A stretch of 64,000 bases of DNA. Origin: Oceanicella sp. SM1341 (GTDB lineage Bacteria; Pseudomonadota; Alphaproteobacteria; Rhodobacterales; Rhodobacteraceae). The notes beneath the pieces were generated by a model. That model was not told where the DNA came from, did not search any database, and was given only the letters and a program-made list of their open reading frames with translations. A program made the position numbers and the translations under genes. The stretch lies in the NCBI RefSeq assembly GCF_003448965.1, contig NZ_QRGC01000004.1:181060-245059 (forward strand). Direction: 5' to 3'. Positions 60,601-64,000 of this stretch are shown here, one piece after another (within the stretch, counting starts at the first letter, position 1; every line of letters begins with the position of its first letter).

Positions 60601-61665
60601 TCAGTTCGCGGCCATGATCTCGGTGACGGCGCGGGAGTAGAGCCGCTGCCCCTCGCCGAGGTCGCGCAGCGCCTCCTGCCTCATCAGCTCCGAGGGCTGC
60701 ATGCCGAGGTTGGGGAACAGGTCGTAGAGGCCGGGGTCCGCCGCCTCCATCGCCGCGCGGTTGGGCACCTTGTAGAGGATGTTCTCCACCACCCAGGCCC
60801 CGGTCTCGGCGCCGAGCACGTAGTTGATGAAGGCCTGCGCCGCCTCCTTGTTCTCCGAGGCCTCGGGCACGACCATGGTGTCGACCCAGAGGTCGGTGCC
60901 CTCCTCGGGGATCACGTAGCGGATGGAACGGTCCTCGGCGATGCCGTAGTTGCACCAGCCGTCCCAGGCATGCACCAGGCTCGCCTCGCCGGAGACGAGC
61001 TTGGAGTAGAAGGTCGTGTCGTCGTAGGAAAGCAGGGTCTTCCTGGCCGCGATCAGCGTCTCCTTCACCTCGGCGATGTGCCCGGGGTCGGTGTCGTTCA
61101 CCGAGAAGCCCTTCGCCAGCAGCCCGGCGGCCATGAGCCAGCGGTCGGTGGAGAGCATGGTCACCCGGCCCTCGAGCTCGGGCGCGGGGGAGAGCAGGTC
61201 GTTCCAGCTCGAAGGCGGGTCCTCAACCAGGTCGGAGCGGTAGCACAGCCCGGTGGTGCCCCAGGCGTAGGGCGCGGAGAAGGTGTTGCCCGGGTCGTAG
61301 GGCAGCTCCATCGCCTCCGGGTAGAGATTGGCGAAATTCGGCACCAGCCCGGGGTCGAGGGGCGCGAGCAGGCCCATCTTCCCGAGCGCCTCGGCGAAGG
61401 GCGAGGAGACGAAGAGCACATCGTAGCCCCGGCCGCCGCCGGCAACCACCTTGCCCATGATCTCCTCGTTGGTGGCATGCAGCGCCACCTCCACCGCGAT
61501 GCCGGTCTCGGCCTCGAACTTGTCCGGCAGGTCGTCGGGCATGTAGCCGTCCCAGTTGGAGATGACGATCTTCTCCTGCGCCGGGGCGGGGGCGGCGGAC
61601 AGGGCGACGGATACGGCGGTCAGGGCCAGCGCAGAGAGGCCGGCGGCACGTGCGAACCGGGTCAT
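60601..61665 (-). CDS. Polyamine-type ABC transporter substrate-binding protein (second system)
   Basis: A 354-residue PotD/PotF-type binding protein with a Sec signal peptide (LSALALTAVSVALSAAPAPA). The mature start EKIVISNWDGYMPDDLPDKF is typical. The start at 61665 has a perfect AAGGAGGAG site. It is the first gene of the operon with permeases, ATPase, glycosyltransferase, cupins and aldehyde dehydrogenase. The ligand is probably a cationic amine, but the unusual partners leave it open. Confidence 0.9.
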   Translation of the reverse strand: MTRFARAAGLSALALTAVSVALSAAPAPAQEKIVISNWDGYMPDDLPDKFEAETGIAVEVALHATNEEIMGKVVAGGGRGYDVLFVSSPFAEALGKMGLLAPLDPGLVPNFANLYPEAMELPYDPGNTFSAPYAWGTTGLCYRSDLVEDPPSSWNDLLSPAPELEGRVTMLSTDRWLMAAGLLAKGFSVNDTDPGHIAEVKETLIAARKTLLSYDDTTFYSKLVSGEASLVHAWDGWCNYGIAEDRSIRYVIPEEGTDLWVDTMVVPEASENKEAAQAFINYVLGAETGAWVVENILYKVPNRAAMEAADPGLYDLFPNLGMQPSELMRQEALRDLGEGQRLYSRAVTEIMAAN

Positions 61666-62185
61666 GCGGCTCTCCTCCTTGTCGTTGCGGCCCCTGTTCT
61701 GCGGACCTGTTGCGGCAGGTGCACGGACGGGCCTCGGCGCCCCGCCCCGTGCCCTGCCTTGTGCCACGAGCTTGTCCATTATCCGGAAGTCAGACAATCC
61801 GGTTTCTTGCTGCGAGCGCGTAAAATCTGCCCCGCTTCGGGCGCGGGGCGCGCGCGCATGCCCCGGCCGGGCGGCGCCGGGGAGGAGGCGAGACCTGTTC
61901 CGCCGCCGGTTTCCGGCCATCGGCGCGGGGATGACGGGATGCCCGCCGCGGAAGGTCGCGGCCCCGGTGCGCGCGGCATCGCTGCCGCGATCCGGGGCCG
62001 CGTGCCCGGGGGGCGGCGGTCGCGGGCAGCCGCCCGCGTGGCGGGAAACGGCCGTGCCAGGAGCCCCGGGGAGGGGAGCGCGCGGCGGCTTCAGGGCCCC
62101 GCGCGCCGGCGCGCGGGGAGCATGGCCGGGACCATGGGCGCCGTCCCGCCGGCGGCGCCTCCGCCTGCCGGTTCCGCGGCAGAGG
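61666..62185. other. Promoter region of the transporter operon and gap before the EAL gene
   Basis: The left part (about 61666-61810) holds the promoter of the minus-strand operon with an IclR-type site. The remaining 370 bp up to the end of the REC-EAL gene is GC-rich and without a recognisable gene or clear repeat. Confidence 0.5.
61775..61804. promoter_or_regulatory. Probable IclR-type operator upstream of the transporter operon
   Basis: TCCATTATCCGGAA at 61775-61788 matches TCCACTATCCGGAA in the dgoK/iclR control region in 13 of 14 positions. A second half-match AATCCGGTT follows at 61796-61804, so the tandem arrangement is also similar. On the minus strand the first box contains GATAAT, a plausible -10 element for the operon, so a bound repressor would block transcription. 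Confidence 0.65.
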
Positions 62186-63373
62186 TCATACCGCGTGCCA
62201 GGCGTCGAATTCCTCGGCCGGCATGGGGCGGGCGACGAAATAGCCCTGCACCATGTCCACCCCGAGCGCGCTCACGCGGTCCCAGTCCTCCCGCGTCTCG
62301 GCGCCCTCGGCGACGATGGCGAGGCCGAGGGCCCGGGCGAGCGAGACGCTCGATTCCAGGATGGCCCGGGCGGCGGTGTCATGGGCGGCGCCGGTGACGA
62401 AGGCGCGGTCGACCTTGAGCTCGGTGAAGGGGATGCGGCGCAGCTGCTCGAGGGTGGAATAGCCGGTGCCGAAATCGTCGATGGCAAGGCCCACCCCCTT
62501 CAGCCGGAGCCGGGTGAGCACCTCCAGCGGCCGGCGCAGGTCGCTCATCAGCCGGCTCTCGGTGAGCTCGATCACCAGCGCGGTGGGGTCGAGCCCGGCG
62601 GCGACCGCGGTGTCGACGATGTATTCCGGCAGGTCGAGCCGCTCGAGCGAGAGCACGGAGAAATTGACCGATATCTTGATGTTGCGCCCGGCGGCGAGCC
62701 AGCGCGCCCCCTGGCGCACCGCCTTGTCGAACACCACGTCTGTGAGCGCGTTGATCAGCCCGTTCTCCTCCGCGCAGCCGATGAAGGCGGTGGGCGGCAC
62801 GGCGTGGCCCCGGTGCGTCCAGCGCGCCAGCGCCTCCACGCCCATCACCCTCCCGTCGGACACCCGCACCTTGGGCTGGAAATGCACTTCCAGCGCCCGG
62901 CCGGAGATGGCGCCGGCGAGGTCCTGCGCGGTGAAGTCGGAGGTGCCGGTGCGCGGGGCGGCGGGAGGGCCGGCCTCCCCCGCCGCGTCTGCCGGCACCG
63001 CCTCCAGCATGGCGCGCAGGGCGTCGGGGGTGATGGGCTTGGCCAGGGCGCCGAGCACCCGCAGCCCGTGCGCCCGCGCGAGCGCCACCGCGGTGTCGAG
63101 GATGCGGGCGTCCTCGCCGCTCATCAGCACCACGCTGCCGCCGAACCCGGCCTCCGCCAGGCGGCGGAGAAACTCCGGCCCGTCCATGCCGGGCATGTTG
63201 AGATCGCACAGCACGAGGTCGACGCCCGCGATGTCGTTCTCCAGCGCCGCGCGCCCGTCCTCGCAGGTGAGCACCGAGCGCGCGCCCATCACCTCGAGCA
63301 GCCGCGTGACCAGCGAGCGCATGAAGGGTTCGTCGTCGACGACAAGGACCGTGAGGCCGAGCATCAGGGACAT
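62186..63373 (-). CDS. Response regulator with EAL phosphodiesterase domain
   Basis: A 395-residue protein. The receiver (about 1-125) has Asp residues in VVDDEPF, the phosphorylated Asp in LVLCDLNMPGMDG and Lys in LGALAKPITPD. The EAL domain follows from about 145, with EVHFQPKV, GVEALARW, VNFSVLSL, IELTESRL, IDDFGTGYS, ELKVDRAF, AEGAET and QGYFVARPMP, so all catalytic residues for cyclic di-GMP hydrolysis are present. It is probably phosphorylated through the HPt protein encoded just upstream. Start at ATG 63373; the frame is open upstream but in another style. Confidence 0.9.
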   Translation of the reverse strand: MSLMLGLTVLVVDDEPFMRSLVTRLLEVMGARSVLTCEDGRAALENDIAGVDLVLCDLNMPGMDGPEFLRRLAEAGFGGSVVLMSGEDARILDTAVALARAHGLRVLGALAKPITPDALRAMLEAVPADAAGEAGPPAAPRTGTSDFTAQDLAGAISGRALEVHFQPKVRVSDGRVMGVEALARWTHRGHAVPPTAFIGCAEENGLINALTDVVFDKAVRQGARWLAAGRNIKISVNFSVLSLERLDLPEYIVDTAVAAGLDPTALVIELTESRLMSDLRRPLEVLTRLRLKGVGLAIDDFGTGYSTLEQLRRIPFTELKVDRAFVTGAAHDTAARAILESSVSLARALGLAIVAEGAETREDWDRVSALGVDMVQGYFVARPMPAEEFDAWHAV

Positions 63374-63449
63374 GGGGCTCTCCGATCGCCCGGGCAGGCG
63401 GCCCGGTGCAGGGGGCTGGCGGAAACCATGGTGCGAACGTGCCTCCGGG

Positions 63450-64000
63450 TCATGAGCTGTACCGTGCGGCGTCCGCGCCCGTCCCGGCGTGCGGGCGGGC
63501 CACCCGCGCGTCGATCTCGGCGAGGGCCCCGGCGAGGGCGGGGTCCAGCCGCTCCTGCAGCACGGTGAGGGCCGGCCAGTCGCCGCGCCGGCCGGCGGTC
63601 TCGAGCTCCTGGCAGAGGTCGGCGAGCGCATGGGCGCCCACCGCCCGCGCAGAGGAGCGCAGCTTGTGCGCGGCCTTGCACACCGCGTCGGCCGAGCGGG
63701 CGGCGAACCCGGCCGCGATCTCGGCCACGATGCCGCGGGCCGGGGCCACGAATTCGCGCAGGATGTCCCGCACGGTGGCCTCGTCGCCGAACATCTCCTG
63801 CAGGGCACTGGTGTCGAGGGTGCGGGGCGCGGGGGCCTCGGGCGCATGCAGCATGCCGCCGGGGGCGGGCGCGGCGGCGGGGGGCGGGCCGGTGCGCGGC
63901 GGGGGCGCGGCGATCTCGCGGCCGATGGTGCGCGCGAGGTCCTGCAGGCCCGAGAGACTGCCCTCCGGCGGCACGGCGGCGGCGGCGTCCTCCAGGGCGC
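63450..64000 (-). CDS. C-terminal part of an HPt-domain protein (probably a hybrid sensor kinase), partial
   Basis: The frame enters from the right edge and ends at 63450. After a Pro/Ala-rich linker comes a histidine phosphotransfer domain: ALQEMFGDEATVRDILREFV, then KAAHKLRSSARAVGAHALAD with the phospho-accepting His, then LCQELETAGRRGDW. A start at 63974 is possible, but upstream codons continue in frame to the edge, and a linker plus HPt is the usual ending of hybrid kinases. It likely passes phosphate to the REC-EAL protein 76 nt downstream. Confidence 0.75.
   Translation of the reverse strand, partial: ALEDAAAAVPPEGSLSGLQDLARTIGREIAAPPPRTGPPPAAAPAPGGMLHAPEAPAPRTLDTSALQEMFGDEATVRDILREFVAPARGIVAEIAAGFAARSADAVCKAAHKLRSSARAVGAHALADLCQELETAGRRGDWPALTVLQERLDPALAGALAEIDARVARPHAGTGADAARYSS

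Noticed and set aside
1..64000. tRNA, rRNA, transposase or integrase genes
   Set aside because: None could be recognised on either strand. No insertion-sequence ends or attachment sites were seen.

Overview
The window is high-GC DNA (above 70% by eye) from an alphaproteobacterium, most likely a member of the Rhodobacterales. The pointers are a replication module of the DnaA-like type next to parAB, a tripartite tricarboxylate transporter with its two-component system, several polyamine-type ABC importers, and accessory genes of a quinoprotein relay system. The replication and partition module at about 22.4-26.2 kb suggests that the window lies on an extrachromosomal replicon (large plasmid or chromid). 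The genus cannot be read from the sequence.

Layout. 0-2.1 kb: end of an unidentified gene, a serine hydrolase and a VOC protein. 2.16-9.85 kb: a TPP-riboswitch-controlled thiamine operon (leader ORF, thiO, thiS, thiG, thiE, thiF, thiY, small ORF, tenA, repeat-bearing ORF, thiZ, thiX). It makes the thiazole half and salvages the pyrimidine half; thiC and thiD are absent. 9.85-10.86 kb: AraC-type regulator, then about 0.7 kb without a gene. 11.6-20 kb: an amine block with a secreted copper amine oxidase, a MocR-type regulator and a PotDABC-like importer whose last permease carries an unusual repeat tail. 20-22.4 kb: DUF533 protein, LLM flavin oxidoreductase and a NikR-like regulator. 22.4-26.2 kb: DnaA-like initiator, AT-richer origin region, parA, parB and two parS-like palindromes. 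26.2-31.7 kb: metallohydrolase and SoxYZ-like carrier of a quinoprotein relay system, two small secreted proteins and a two-component system. 31.8-41.1 kb: GNAT enzyme, tartrate dehydrogenase, YfdC-like FNT channel, SodC, diguanylate cyclase, MacAB and ExoD. 41.1-47.8 kb: tctABC divergent from tctDE, with an extra periplasmic binding protein. 47.8-61.8 kb: flavin reductase, then a catabolic block: KDPGal aldolase and kinase, IclR regulator, amidohydrolase, and an operon of binding protein, two permeases, ATPase, glycosyltransferase, broken cupin, cupin and aldehyde dehydrogenase. 62.2-64 kb: REC-EAL phosphodiesterase and the end of an HPt-containing protein.

Four points stand out. (1) Five gaps inside operons are filled by recognisably non-homologous, Arg/Pro/Ala/Gly-rich ORFs joined to their neighbours by 4-nt ATGA or GTGA overlaps (2339-2506, 7004-7105, 7791-8333, 46480-46692, 60004-60594). 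In the first case the TPP riboswitch hides the ribosome-binding site of the linker ORF rather than that of thiO. (2) Two of these linkers are built of tandem repeats whose unit is a multiple of three (41 codons and 9 codons). (3) A 14-bp site with one mismatch is shared between the IclR/dgoK promoter region and the promoter of the distant transporter/aldehyde dehydrogenase operon, linking them into one probable regulon with an unknown substrate. (4) Two palindromes directly after parB, one perfect over 26 bp, look like the centromere of the replicon.
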